From assembly GCF_030269305.1 (NCBI RefSeq), contig NZ_BSTC01000029.1, positions 1 to 36,181 of the forward strand: DNA of 36,181 nt, written 5' to 3'. Positions 1-8,370 of this stretch are shown here, piece by piece. Each line of letters starts with the position of its first letter. Position 1 is the first letter of the stretch. This stretch comes from Kineosporia sp. NBRC 101731 (GTDB taxonomy: Bacteria > Actinomycetota > Actinomycetes > Actinomycetales > Kineosporiaceae). The notes beneath the pieces were generated by a model. That model saw only the letters and a list, made by a program, of their open reading frames with translations, had not been told where the DNA came from and did no database searches. A program made the position numbers and the translations under genes.

Positions 1-1928
1 AGGTGGACGACGAGCTTGAGAGTTACCGTTCCTCGCAGGGCATCTCGGACACCTGGGAGGCCCGGGAGCGGGTCGTCGTGGCCCTGACCGGGGGTCCGGA
101 GGGGGAGACCCTGATCCGCCGGGCCTCGCGGCTGGCCAGCCGATCGCGGGGGGCCGACCTGCTGGCCGTGCACGTGGCCCGCAACGACGGTCTGAGCGGG
201 GCCAGTCACGCGCATCTGGTGGCGCAGAGGACGCTGACGGAAGATCTGGGAGGAACGTACCACCAGGTCGTGGGCAACGACGTGCCCAAGGCGCTGCTCG
301 ATTTCGCCCGCGGGGTGAACGCCACCGAACTCGTCCTGGGAGTCTCCCGGCGCGGGCGATTTTCCTCGCTGTTCACACCCGGCGTCGGCACGACGACGGC
401 GAACGGTTCCGGCTCGATCGACGTCCATCTGGTCACTCACGCCCAGGTGCGACGGGGCCGCATCGGGCCCCGGGCCGAGAGCGCCCTGAGCCGTCACCGG
501 AAGCTGGCCGGGCTGCTCACCGCGAGTATCGGTCTGACTGCTCTGACCGTGATGCTGACGCAGATCCGCGGTCAGGTCTCGCTCGGCAGCGACATCCTGC
601 TCTACCTGGCCGCGGTGGTCATCGTGGCGCTCGTGGGCGGCCTCTGGCCCGCCCTGTTCGCCGCCATCGTCGGATCGGTGCTGCTGAACTTCTACTTCGC
701 GCCGCCGATCCACACGATCACCATCGCCACCCGGGAGAACGTCCTTGCCCTGGTGGTTTTCCTGGTCGTGGCGGTCGCGGTGAGCGCCACGGTCGACCGG
801 GCGGCACGACGCACGCGGGAGGCGGCGGCTGCACGGGCCGAGGCGGAGACCTTGTCCACCCTGGCCGGTAACGTGCTGCGCGGCGCCCAGCCGCTGCCTG
901 CCCTGCTCAACCAGTTGCGGGAGACCTTCAACTTCACCGGCGCCACCCTGCTGCAGCGCAAGGCCGATGCGGCCCGCAGCCCGGATCTGCAGCACGACCC
1001 GCAAGCCTGGCAGGTCGTGGCGTCGGTGGGCCGGCCACTGCGGGCCCCGGGTGAGGGCGATGCCGAGGTCCTCGTCGAGGAGGACACCTCGCTGGTGTTG
1101 TGCGGTCACTCGCTGGCGGCTGCCGATCGCCGGGTGGTGCAGGCTTTCGCCGCCCAGGCGGTGGTTGCCCTGCGGCAGCAGCAGTTGCGTGAACAAGCCT
1201 CTGCCGCAGGGCCACTGGCGGAGGTGGATCGCATGCGGACCGCTCTTCTGTCCGCCGTCAGCCACGATCTGAGGACGCCCCTGGCCTCCGCGAAGGCGGC
1301 CGTCGGCGGGTTGCGCACTCCCGGTGTGCAGTTCAGTGATGACGACCAGAGGGAGCTGCTGGCCAGTGTCGAGGAGTCGCTGGACCGGCTGACCCGGCTG
1401 GTGGACAATCTGCTGGACATGAGTCGTCTGCAGGCCGGGGCGCTGGCCATGCACCCGGAGCCGACGAGTATCGCCGAGACCGTGGCCATGTCTCTGGACG
1501 AGCTGGGCCCGCAGGGGCGGGAGATCGTCGTGCACCTGCCGGAGGAGTTCCTGGAGGTGAGCGGTGACCCGGTGCTGATCGAGAGGGTGCTGGTGAACCT
1601 GCTGCGTAACGCGTTGCGGCACAGCCCGGTGGGTAGCCCGCCGATGATCGTGGTGAGCGCGCACGCCGGTGAGGTGGAGACCCGGGTGATCGATCGTGGG
1701 CCGGGGATCCCCACCGAATTGTGGGACGACGTGTTCCTTCCCTTCCAGCGGCTCGGTGACCGGGACAACGGCACCGGGGTCGGGCTGGGTCTGGCTCTGT
1801 CGCGCGGTCTGACCGAGGCCATGGGTGGCAGTCTGACCCCCGACACGACCCCGGGAGGCGGGCTGACCATGATCATGACCCTCCTGCAGGTCGACGCCCC
1901 CCAGGACGAGCCGGAGCCCTTGCCGTGA
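1..1928 (+). CDS. kdpD: KdpD sensor histidine kinase (5' truncated by window edge)
   Basis: This is the C-terminal part of the KdpD potassium/turgor sensor kinase, which autophosphorylates and passes phosphate to KdpE to control the KdpFABC potassium pump. The frame is open from the first base; the GTG at position 3 is an internal valine, and the missing part is the N-terminal KdpD domain. Counting from position 3, residues 22-145 form the universal-stress-protein-like domain (VVVALTGGPEGE). About four hydrophobic membrane segments lie between 168 and 265 (the DUF4118 region). A GAF-like stretch follows, then a HisKA domain with phospho-acceptor His421 in SHDLRTPLAS, and a HATPase domain with an N box (NLLRNALRHS), DRGPGIP and GLGLALSRGL. 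The stop overlaps the kdpE start by four bases (GTGA), so the two are translationally coupled. Identification is firm; only the 5' boundary is unknown. Confidence 0.95.
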   Translation, partial: VDDELESYRSSQGISDTWEARERVVVALTGGPEGETLIRRASRLASRSRGADLLAVHVARNDGLSGASHAHLVAQRTLTEDLGGTYHQVVGNDVPKALLDFARGVNATELVLGVSRRGRFSSLFTPGVGTTTANGSGSIDVHLVTHAQVRRGRIGPRAESALSRHRKLAGLLTASIGLTALTVMLTQIRGQVSLGSDILLYLAAVVIVALVGGLWPALFAAIVGSVLLNFYFAPPIHTITIATRENVLALVVFLVVAVAVSATVDRAARRTREAAAARAEAETLSTLAGNVLRGAQPLPALLNQLRETFNFTGATLLQRKADAARSPDLQHDPQAWQVVASVGRPLRAPGEGDAEVLVEEDTSLVLCGHSLAAADRRVVQAFAAQAVVALRQQQLREQASAAGPLAEVDRMRTALLSAVSHDLRTPLASAKAAVGGLRTPGVQFSDDDQRELLASVEESLDRLTRLVDNLLDMSRLQAGALAMHPEPTSIAETVAMSLDELGPQGREIVVHLPEEFLEVSGDPVLIERVLVNLLRNALRHSPVGSPPMIVVSAHAGEVETRVIDRGPGIPTELWDDVFLPFQRLGDRDNGTGVGLGLALSRGLTEAMGGSLTPDTTPGGGLTMIMTLLQVDAPQDEPEPLP

Positions 1929-2611
1929 CCCGGATCCTGGTGGTGGACGATGAACCACAACTCATTCGTGTCCTCCAGATCAATCTCCTGGCGCGCCAAT
2001 ATCACGTGGTCACCGCCGGCACCGGCCAGGCCGCACTGGACGCGGCCCGACAGGACCATCCCGACATTGTCGTCCTCGATCTGGGGTTGCCCGATCTGGA
2101 CGGGGTGGAGGTGATCCGGCGACTGCGGACCTGGACCCGGGTCCCGGTGATCGTGCTGTCCGGCCGTACGGACAGCCACGACAAGGTGGCGGCCCTGGAC
2201 GCCGGTGCCGACGACTACGTGACCAAGCCGTTCAGCGTCGATGAGCTGCTGGCCCGCATCCGGGTGGTGGCCCGGCGCCAGGAACGGACCGACAACCTCA
2301 CCGGAAGTGTGCGCATCGGGCGCTACCGGATCGATGTGGTGGGCAAGACGATCGTCCCGGACGACCCGGAGGCCGGCGCCGTGCACCTGACCCGCACCGA
2401 ATGGCAGCTGCTCGCCGCCGTGGTGAGCGATCCCGGCAAGCTGCTGAGCCAGCAGTACCTGCTGGAGAAGGTCTGGGGCCCTACCTACCGGGCCGAGACA
2501 CAGAACGTGCGGCAGTACATGGCCCAGTTGCGCCGCAAACTGGAGACAAATCCGGCCAGACCCTCGCACCTGCTGACCGAACCCGGCATGGGCTACCGAT
2601 TTCAGCTCTAG
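1925..2611 (+). CDS. kdpE: KdpE response regulator, OmpR family
   Basis: Cytoplasmic DNA-binding partner of KdpD; in the known pathway the phosphorylated form activates kdpFABC transcription. The 228-residue length is normal for the family. The receiver domain carries the acidic pair Asp8/Asp9, phospho-acceptor Asp52 (VVLDLGLPDLDG), Ser79 in the switch position and Lys101 in YVTKPF. The C-terminal winged helix covers about residues 130-228 and ends in GMGYRFQL, typical of OmpR/PhoB proteins. The GTG start is fixed by its four-base overlap with the kdpD stop. Immediate co-transcription with kdpD is clear. No other kdp gene follows; the next gene downstream has its own promoter. Confidence 0.95.
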   Translation: MTRILVVDDEPQLIRVLQINLLARQYHVVTAGTGQAALDAARQDHPDIVVLDLGLPDLDGVEVIRRLRTWTRVPVIVLSGRTDSHDKVAALDAGADDYVTKPFSVDELLARIRVVARRQERTDNLTGSVRIGRYRIDVVGKTIVPDDPEAGAVHLTRTEWQLLAAVVSDPGKLLSQQYLLEKVWGPTYRAETQNVRQYMAQLRRKLETNPARPSHLLTEPGMGYRFQL

Positions 2612-2734
2612 ACAGGGGCCACGAGGGAGGGCATGAGCGGGACACCACGATGACCATTGACAGCGTTTGTGACCTCGCATCCGATGTGGCCCTGCGCCAC
2701 ACGGGCGGCATCGGCCAGGAACCTCAGCCGTAGA

Positions 2735-2761
2735 TGAAGTTACGCAACCCTTCGCCGATTC
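2735..2761 (+). promoter_or_regulatory. Sigma-28 (FliA/WhiG)-type promoter for the chemoreceptor
   Basis: TGAAGTTA (2735-2742), an 11-base spacer and GCCGATTC (2754-2761) closely follow the flagellar sigma consensus TAAAGTTT-N11-GCCGATAA. Transcription would start near 2768, just before the ATG at 2771, leaving a 5' leader of about 57 bases in front of the TTG at 2825. Seen by eye only; the fit of both boxes and the exact spacer make it convincing. Confidence 0.6.
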
Positions 2762-2824
2762 TCAGAGCGGATGATCAAGTACATCGAGCGAGATGAGGCG
2801 ACCCCGTTGACAGGAGCTCGTAAA

Positions 2825-4426
2825 TTGGCCGCACCCAACCTGTTGGCTGCTGTCGTGGGCAACATCCGGGTAGCTCTCATGCTCGTTCTCGCGATTGCGA
2901 GCGTCGCGACGCTATCGGTCGGCGCGGTGGGGCTCGTGCAACTGAACGCCGTCGCGGCACAAACACAATCGCTCTACACCGACGGCATCAAACCCGTGCA
3001 GGACATCGCCCAGGTACGCGAGTACTTGTGGAAGAGCCGATGGGCGAGTCTGTCCAACCTCACGGCCAGCGACGACGAAACCGCGAAGAAGTACTCCGAA
3101 CTGACGGCGGCCTCGCTCGCCGAGGTACAGAAGGCCATCGACAGTCTCCAGCAACGCTCCCTCACCCCGGAAGGGACGAAAGCGCGCACAACGCTGGTCG
3201 CCGAGTGGGCCGACTACCTTGAAAAGCGACAGATATCAGCAGATCTGAAGAAATCAGGTGACCTTGCGGCATGGCAGGACTACCGCACCAACACCCTGAA
3301 CCCGCAGATCGCCAAGGTCGTCACCAGCCTCGGCGAGCTCACGTCCTCAACGGACGCCCGGGCCGCTGAGCTGGCCGATCGCGCCGCCCAGGAGCGCTCA
3401 CGCGCTCAGCTGATGATCGGGTTCATCGTCATCGGCGGTCTGGCTGTCGCCACGTTCCTGGGCCTGTTCATCGCCAGTCGCGTCTCGCGCCGGCTGAGCG
3501 ATCTGAGCTCTGTCCTGGAACACGTCGCGGGCGGTGACCTGACCGTCTCCGTCCACGGGGCCGACAACACCGAGGTCGGGCGCATGACCAAGGCGGTGGG
3601 CCAGGTGGTCACCCAGATGCGCGGGGCCCTGCTGACTCTCTCCGGCACGTCCGGGGTGTTGTCGAGCAGAGCCGAGGAACTGCGCGGAGCCAGCGGCACC
3701 CTCTCGTCCCTCTCGTCCTCCTCCAGCTCCCAAATCGCATCGATCGACGCCGGCCTGGTTGACGTGACCGAGAGCGTCAATGCCGTCGCTCTGGGATCGG
3801 AGGAGATGGGCTCATCCATCCGTGAGATCTCGCAGAACGCCAGTGAGGCAGCCACGGTCGCCCGAGAGGCCGTCGATGCGGCGCACAGCGCGCAAGAGCT
3901 GATGACGCGGCTGGGGACGGCGTCGCAGGAGATCGGCAACGTCGTGAAGCTGATCACGAGCATCGCCGAGCAGACCAACCTGCTGGCATTGAACGCGACC
4001 ATCGAGGCAGCCCGAGCCGGTGACGCGGGCAAGGGATTCGCGGTCGTGGCGAGCGAGGTCAAAGACCTCGCCCAGGAGACGGCACGCGCCACGGACGACA
4101 TCTCCGGGCGGGTCGCAACGATCCAGACCGAGACAGGTCAGGCGATCACCGCGATTTCGGCCGTCGGCGAGGTCATCGCGCGGATCAGCAACTATCAGGC
4201 CACGATCGCGGCGGCCGTGGAAGAGCAGTCGGCCGTGACCGGGAGCATCGCCGCAAGCCTGCAGCGCGCGGCTCAGGGCGCCAAGACCGTCAAGGACGGC
4301 ATGCACCAGGTCGTGGAGGACTCCGCCGCCCAAGGCACCGCGGCCCTGTCCGCCAGCAGCGCCGCCGAAGAGCTGACCCAAGCCTCCGGGCAGCTCGAAC
4401 AGGCGGTCGGAACCTTCCGGATCTGA
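2825..4426 (+). CDS. Methyl-accepting chemotaxis protein
   Basis: A transmembrane chemoreceptor that would signal through CheW and CheA to the flagellar motor. From the chosen start (533 residues), TM1 spans about residues 16-40. A roughly 155-residue periplasmic four-helix-bundle-like sensor domain follows, then TM2 at about 196-220, a HAMP linker to about 272 and a long cytoplasmic coiled coil. The hairpin tip is highly conserved ([18 protein letters not shown], then [15 protein letters not shown]). The start is ambiguous. ATG at 2771 gives 18 more residues but sits about three bases after the predicted transcription start and has no good ribosome site. TTG at 2825 has AGGAG (2812-2816) eight bases upstream, so it is preferred. 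No che or fli genes are nearby, so this is an orphan receptor; its ligand is unknown. Confidence 0.93.
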   Translation: MAAPNLLAAVVGNIRVALMLVLAIASVATLSVGAVGLVQLNAVAAQTQSLYTDGIKPVQDIAQVREYLWKSRWASLSNLTASDDETAKKYSELTAASLAEVQKAIDSLQQRSLTPEGTKARTTLVAEWADYLEKRQISADLKKSGDLAAWQDYRTNTLNPQIAKVVTSLGELTSSTDARAAELADRAAQERSRAQLMIGFIVIGGLAVATFLGLFIASRVSRRLSDLSSVLEHVAGGDLTVSVHGADNTEVGRMTKAVGQVVTQMRGALLTLSGTSGVLSSRAEELRGASGTLSSLSSSSSSQIASIDAGLVDVTESVNAVALGSEEMGSSIREISQNASEAATVAREAVDAAHSAQELMTRLGTASQEIGNVVKLITSIAEQTNLLALNATIEAARAGDAGKGFAVVASEVKDLAQETARATDDISGRVATIQTETGQAITAISAVGEVIARISNYQATIAAAVEEQSAVTGSIAASLQRAAQGAKTVKDGMHQVVEDSAAQGTAALSASSAAEELTQASGQLEQAVGTFRI

Positions 4427-4464
4427 CCCGTATGCGTCCCGGCCGGCGCCTGAACCCTGAAGAC

Positions 4465-5292
4465 CTAGGCGAAAGCCGACAGTAACTGCAGCTTCTCGTA
4501 GCTCTCGCTGCCCGGGGCAGCGGTGTAGACCAGCAGCGAGTGCGAGCGGTACGGGTCCAGCAGGGTCTGGCAGTTCAACTCCAGGGCACCCAGCTCAGGA
4601 TGGACGAAATGCTTGGACTCCTCCGGCAGCAACCCGACCTCATGCTTCTCCCACAGCGCCCGGAACTGCGCACTCTCGACCAGCAGCAGATCGGCCAGCT
4701 GCGCGGCGTTCGACCCCGGACCGCGCAGAGTGACCGCCTGACGCGCGTACGAGGCGTACAGGCGCGAGAGGAAGGCATGACTGTCAGGGGCATACCGCAA
4801 GCGGGCGGACGGGTCGGTGAACCAGCGATAGGGGAAGTAACGCCGGGGCCCGGTCAGGTGCGAGGTGTCACCGGTCAGGGCCTTACCCAGCTCGGTCTGC
4901 CGCAGCGTCTCGCCCAGTTCCCCGACAATCTCGGCCGGGGTGTCACTGAGCCGATCCAGCACCCGCAGCATGCCCGGGCTGATGTGATCACCGCCCGAAC
5001 CGCGCACCGGCGGGTTGTGCCCGGCCAGACGGAACAGATGATCGCGTTCCTCCAGCGACAGATGCAGACCCTGAGCGATCGAGGCGATCATCTGCGGCGA
5101 CGGCTGCGGGCCGCGCTCGCGTTCCAGCCGGGCGTAGTAGTCGGTGGACATGTGACACAGCACCGCCACTTCTTCCCGCCGCAACCCGCTGGTCCGGCGC
5201 CGCTGACCCCGGGGCATACCGACGTCCTCGGGCTGCAGGGACGCACGGCGGTGCCGCAGGAACTGCGCCAGGCCGGCTCGATCAATCACCAT
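4465..5292 (-). CDS. XRE-family regulator with MmyB-like ligand-binding domain
   Basis: A transcription regulator of 275 residues. The N-terminal helix-turn-helix covers about residues 7-85, with the family signature RRTSGLRREEVAVLCHMS followed by YYARLERERG. The rest (about 105-275) matches the MmyB-like ligand-binding domain, with RWFTDP, SAQFRALWEKHEV, a KHFVHPELGALEL block and LLVYTAAPGS near the end. In actinobacteria such regulators usually sit divergent from a dehydrogenase or reductase that they control, as here: the next gene on the plus strand is an SDR enzyme starting 86 bases away. The ATG is preceded by AACGGGGC, a moderate ribosome site. The ligand is unknown. It converges on the chemoreceptor with only 38 bases between stops. 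Confidence 0.88.
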   Translation of the reverse strand: MVIDRAGLAQFLRHRRASLQPEDVGMPRGQRRRTSGLRREEVAVLCHMSTDYYARLERERGPQPSPQMIASIAQGLHLSLEERDHLFRLAGHNPPVRGSGGDHISPGMLRVLDRLSDTPAEIVGELGETLRQTELGKALTGDTSHLTGPRRYFPYRWFTDPSARLRYAPDSHAFLSRLYASYARQAVTLRGPGSNAAQLADLLLVESAQFRALWEKHEVGLLPEESKHFVHPELGALELNCQTLLDPYRSHSLLVYTAAPGSESYEKLQLLSAFA

Positions 5293-5301
5293 GCCCCGTT
5301 T

Positions 5302-5345
5302 CTACCGTGCCTCCTCCCGCGTATCCACGGATCGGTAGGCCGTGG
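5302..5345. promoter_or_regulatory. Candidate operator: interleaved inverted repeats between regulator and SDR
   Basis: Two perfect 6-bp inverted repeats interleave in the divergent gap: CTACCG (5302-5307) with CGGTAG (5333-5338), and CCACGG (5325-5330) with CCGTGG (5340-5345). Both lie where an autoregulator would block the two promoters. It is a candidate only; short GC-rich repeats also occur by chance. Confidence 0.35.
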
Positions 5346-5377
5346 CAAGGTTCCTCGCCGGCGGCCACAGTGAAGCC

Positions 5378-6313
5378 ATGCCTCGCTCACAGCCCGACAT
5401 CACCGTCCCCGATCTCACCGGCCAGCTCGCCGTGGTCACCGGTGCCAGCGACGGGATGGGCCTGGTCCTGGCCACCCGGCTGGCCGCCGCCGGGGCTGAC
5501 CTGGTCCTGCCCGTCCGCAACCGCCGCAAGGGTGAGGCGGCCCTGGCCACGATTCGGCAGCAGGCTCCGCAGGCCGAGGTTTCCTTGCCAGCGCTGGATC
5601 TCTCATCGCTGGAGTCGGTGGCGGCCCTGGGGGAGACCCTCAACCGTGAAGGCCGGCCGATCCACCTGCTGATCAACAATGCCGGGGTGATGACCCCGCC
5701 CGAACGTCAGGTCACCGCCAATGGTTTCGAACTGCAGTGGGGCACAAACCATCTGGGCCACTTCGCGCTGGTGGCGCAGCTCATGCCCCTGCTGCGGGCC
5801 GGAAAGGCCCGCGTCACCTCGCAACTGAGCGTGGCGGCCAACAGCAACGCGATCAACTGGGCCGACCTGAACTGGGACCGCTCGTACAGTGGCCAGCGCG
5901 CCTACAGCCAGTCGAAGATCGCCTTCGGGCTCTTCGGTCTGGAACTGGCCCGGCGCAGTGCCGCCCACGGCTGGGGTATCACCAGCACCATCACGCATCC
6001 GGGGGTCGCCCCGACCAGTCTGCTGGCGGCCCGCCCGGAACTGGGCCGGGGAAAGGACACCCTGAGCGTGCGGCTGATCCGGGCCCTGTCGGCGCGCGGG
6101 ATCCTGGTCGGAACGGTCGAGTCTGCTGCCCTGCCGGCGCTGTACGCGGCGACCTCAAAGGATGCCGGCAATGGACGCTTCTACGGACCCAGCGGTCCGG
6201 GTCAGCTGGGCGGTTCTCCGGTCGAGCAGAAGCCTTACTCGCGCCTTCGCAACGAGGACGAGGCGCGGCGGGTCTGGGAGGTCTCGGAGAACCTGACCAA
6301 GGTGTCCTTCTAG
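5378..6313 (+). CDS. Short-chain dehydrogenase/reductase (SDR)
   Basis: An NAD(P)-dependent oxidoreductase of 311 residues. The Rossmann glycine motif TGASDGMG is at residues 21-28. LLINNAGVM is at about 98-105, the conserved [10 protein letters not shown] at about 122-131, and the catalytic YSQSK at 176-180 with a serine at 148 or 151 upstream. The pattern resembles retinol-dehydrogenase/WW-oxidoreductase-like SDRs that act on small hydrophobic alcohols or ketones; the true substrate cannot be told. ATG at 5378 is chosen over GTG at 5342 because the SDR core starts shortly after it and the longer form would run into the divergent promoter region. It is probably controlled by the MmyB-type regulator encoded divergently. 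Confidence 0.9.
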   Translation: MPRSQPDITVPDLTGQLAVVTGASDGMGLVLATRLAAAGADLVLPVRNRRKGEAALATIRQQAPQAEVSLPALDLSSLESVAALGETLNREGRPIHLLINNAGVMTPPERQVTANGFELQWGTNHLGHFALVAQLMPLLRAGKARVTSQLSVAANSNAINWADLNWDRSYSGQRAYSQSKIAFGLFGLELARRSAAHGWGITSTITHPGVAPTSLLAARPELGRGKDTLSVRLIRALSARGILVGTVESAALPALYAATSKDAGNGRFYGPSGPGQLGGSPVEQKPYSRLRNEDEARRVWEVSENLTKVSF

Positions 6314-6412
6314 GCCGCACCGCCGGCCTTCACCGCAGGGTGACCGGCGTACGCGCTCCCGGCCGCATGAGCAGGTCGTGTGGACAGGATCTGCTGCGAC
6401 GATTCCCGCCCC

Positions 6413-6441
6413 GGGCCCGGTGTCTTCGTGACGCCGGGCCC
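6413..6441. terminator. Bidirectional hairpin terminator
   Basis: A 12-bp stem (GGGCCCGGTGTC / GACGCCGGGCCC, one G-U pair) with a five-base loop lies between the convergent SDR gene and the secreted-protein gene. There is no T-tract, as is common in high-GC actinobacteria. Confidence 0.6.
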
Positions 6442-6479
6442 CATGTCTCCTTACTCATGTCCGGTGATCGGGTGGTGGG

Positions 6480-7292
6480 TCAGTGAGCCGCGCGGACCTT
6501 GACATAGTCGCTGCCGGAGGTCGAGGCCGCGAGGGTGCCGGTGCCGGCGTAGACCGCCCGCCAGTAGCCCGAACGCGTAGCCTTCACTGAGGTCTTCAGT
6601 TCTCCGGCCGTCGCGGTGACGGTCTTGACGGTGTGGTAGCTCTTCTGGTGTGCGGCCTTGAACTGGACCTTCACGTCGGCGTCGAGGCCGGTCCAGGTGC
6701 CGGTGTTCCAGTCGGCCGTGGACAACGTGGCCGACACCTTGATCGGCTTGCCCTGGCGCACGGGCTCGGGGGCAGCGTTGAACGTGCGGTCGAACGTGGT
6801 CTGCCGCAGCAGGGTGAGGGTGTCGCCCAGGGTGCCCAGGGAGATGTCACCCGTGTTCTGGTAACTGTCCTGGTTGACGTCGATGAAAGCAGTAGCGTAG
6901 ATCGGGTTGGGCCCGGCGAGATCGTTACCCGGGATGAAGTCATACCCGTAGGTGGTGCCGGGGATCGGGTTGACGATGCCCGAACCGTCGTGGCCGCAGT
7001 CGTAGTTGGCGGGCCCGCTGTAGCGGTAGTTGCAGGCCGCGATCCAGAAGCCGTGCGCGCTGGTGCCGAGGCCGCGCCCTCGCACGGAGAACTTGATGTC
7101 CTGGTCGTCGCAGGTGGTCGTGACGCCGAGCTGTACCCGCTGGCCGACGATGCCGATCACCGCCTGCTGGGGCAGAACGTCGGTGATGGTGCACTCAGCG
7201 GGGTCGGCGGCGTGCGCCGGCCCGGCGAGCAGCAGTGAGGTGGACGCCAGGGCTGCCGTGGCCAGCCCGGCCACGGCGGTGCGTCTGATCAT
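6480..7292 (-). CDS. Secreted protein of unknown function
   Basis: A 270-residue exported protein. The ATG at 7290-7292 is favoured over the upstream in-frame ATG at 7343 because AGGAG lies about seven bases before it and a clean signal peptide follows: MIRR, a hydrophobic core, then cleavage after AHA at about residue 28. The mature part contains four cysteines that could form two disulfides. Its C-terminal third (about 170-270) is rich in Thr, Val and Ser with alternating hydrophobic residues (VKVQFKAAHQKSYHTVKTV, then SGYWRAVYAG), a pattern seen in bacterial Ig-like beta-sandwich domains. No catalytic motif was recognised. It stands alone, convergent with the SDR gene. Likely an extracellular or wall-associated protein; the role is not known. 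Confidence 0.8.
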   Translation of the reverse strand: MIRRTAVAGLATAALASTSLLLAGPAHAADPAECTITDVLPQQAVIGIVGQRVQLGVTTTCDDQDIKFSVRGRGLGTSAHGFWIAACNYRYSGPANYDCGHDGSGIVNPIPGTTYGYDFIPGNDLAGPNPIYATAFIDVNQDSYQNTGDISLGTLGDTLTLLRQTTFDRTFNAAPEPVRQGKPIKVSATLSTADWNTGTWTGLDADVKVQFKAAHQKSYHTVKTVTATAGELKTSVKATRSGYWRAVYAGTGTLAASTSGSDYVKVRAAH

Positions 7293-7537
7293 CGTCGATC
7301 TCCTGTCAGATCTGTTGCCCGGTGAAGAAGGTGCACCGCTCACGTTACGAGTCGTTTCGGATCAATGTGCCGCTTTGACTGGATCGGAGGGCGGACTGGT
7401 CAGAGAGGAGGAATTCGTTCCCGGTCGACACCAGGAGAGCTACACTCCCGACCTAAAACACTGACGTTCCTGGAGATTCACGATTCTGGTGGGGTGGACC
7501 GGCAGCCACGACCGCCCGGGTCGCGGCCAGCGGGACA

Positions 7538-7735
7538 CCACCGGTCGCCTTGGCGGCCCGCCCGAGGTGCCAGCCGCCCGGTGCGTCCCACGGTGCGGTC
7601 CTGGGCGAGTTCAACCGACCCGCCGGTTCGCCGGTCGAGCCCGCGGACGACGTGATCGATGCCGTCTCCGCCATATGGCGTGACCAGGGTTGGCGATCGG
7701 AGTCTTTCCGGTTCTCCACGATCCTCAGCTGGAGG
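7538..7735 (+). pseudogene. Coding-like fragment of an unrecognised gene
   Basis: In the frame of position 7550 about 65 codons end almost always in G or C and encode a plausible protein segment (GAVLGEFNRP, then DDVIDAVSAIWRDQGW). The bias fades after about 7735, and the frame then runs through the hairpin to a stop at 7874-7876. No start with a ribosome site is evident. The composition resembles small secreted or lipoprotein-type actinobacterial proteins with a Trp-Gly-Trp-like motif, but no family was recognised. It may be a degraded gene or, less likely, an intact 108-residue gene from ATG 7550. Confidence 0.3.
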
Positions 7736-7818
7736 CCAAGATTGTTGACATGGTGGGCTTTTGCTGGGGGGCCACTGGAGAGCGCCGCCGTTCTCGGAAT
7801 CGACGAAAAGTACGGCAC

Positions 7819-7870
7819 GCCACCGGCCCCCGCCCCCAGCGGGGGCGATAGGGGCACGGGGGCCGGTGGC
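7819..7870. repeat. Strong nested hairpin (possible bidirectional terminator)
   Basis: A perfect 13-bp inverted repeat (GCCACCGGCCCCC at 7819-7831, GGGGGCCGGTGGC at 7858-7870) encloses a second hairpin of 6 bp with a three-base loop (7832-7846). The whole 52-base element would fold very stably on either strand. No T-tract follows. It may terminate transcription or be a small palindromic repeat. Confidence 0.55.
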
Positions 7871-8370
7871 GCCTGAGGTTGGCCGACCGAGGGGGCGGTG
7901 CCAACCCGGGGTCAACTATGGGACGCGAAGGCCGGCTCGAGTGAGCATTTCCCGGCGAACCACCTCTACGGACGAGTTAGGCGTCAGGTGTAGGGCAACG
8001 TTGCTCCGCTGTTCTGGCGATCCACCCCTGTTCACGATGCCTTCCCGGTGGTCGCCGAAGCTCCTGACCGAGATCGTTCCCGCATACGTCCTGGTCGTCC
8101 TCGGCGTGCCAGGGGGGGCGTCCCCAGATCGTTGAGACCTTTCCGAGCTGGGCACATATCCCCTTCGTCGTCGGGCGGACTCGGCAAAAGTGCTCTCTTG
8201 CGGTGCGTTCGGGCCGCGGCCGACGGGACTCCCTGACAGACCCACGGCCGGCCGCGACCCCTCGACCCTACGCAGTCCGACACCGAAAAGTCACATGCCG
8301 GATACGCAGAGTGCCCTACTTTGCACCTAAGGACACTCGTTCGCGCCCTTCCCGGCGTGCCCTCCGGACG

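Larger units (their letters stand above)
7293..8370. other. Gene-poor 1.1-kb stretch with coding debris
   Basis: No convincing intact gene lies here. The first about 150 bases are the upstream region of the secreted-protein gene. A short plus-strand reading frame around 7540-7735 has strongly GC-biased third positions and protein-like composition, listed separately. A strong nested hairpin is at 7819-7870. The rest (7880-8370) has frames in several directions, all Arg/Pro/Ser-rich and without recognisable motifs. It looks like the residue of decayed genes. Confidence 0.5.

Noticed and set aside
3-5. GTG at position 3 as the start of kdpD
   Set aside because: The frame is open to the window edge and the N-terminal KdpD domain that all homologues have is missing, so the gene starts upstream.
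1106-2680. Long open frame on the minus strand opposite kdpD/kdpE (524 codons)
   Set aside because: It mirrors two clearly identified genes; GC-rich codon bias leaves the opposite frame free of stops. The product is Arg/Pro/His-rich without motifs.
2650-2733. 27-codon frame with an upstream purine-rich segment between kdpE and the chemoreceptor
   Set aside because: Too short to judge, no similarity recognised, and it ends right before the sigma-28-type promoter.
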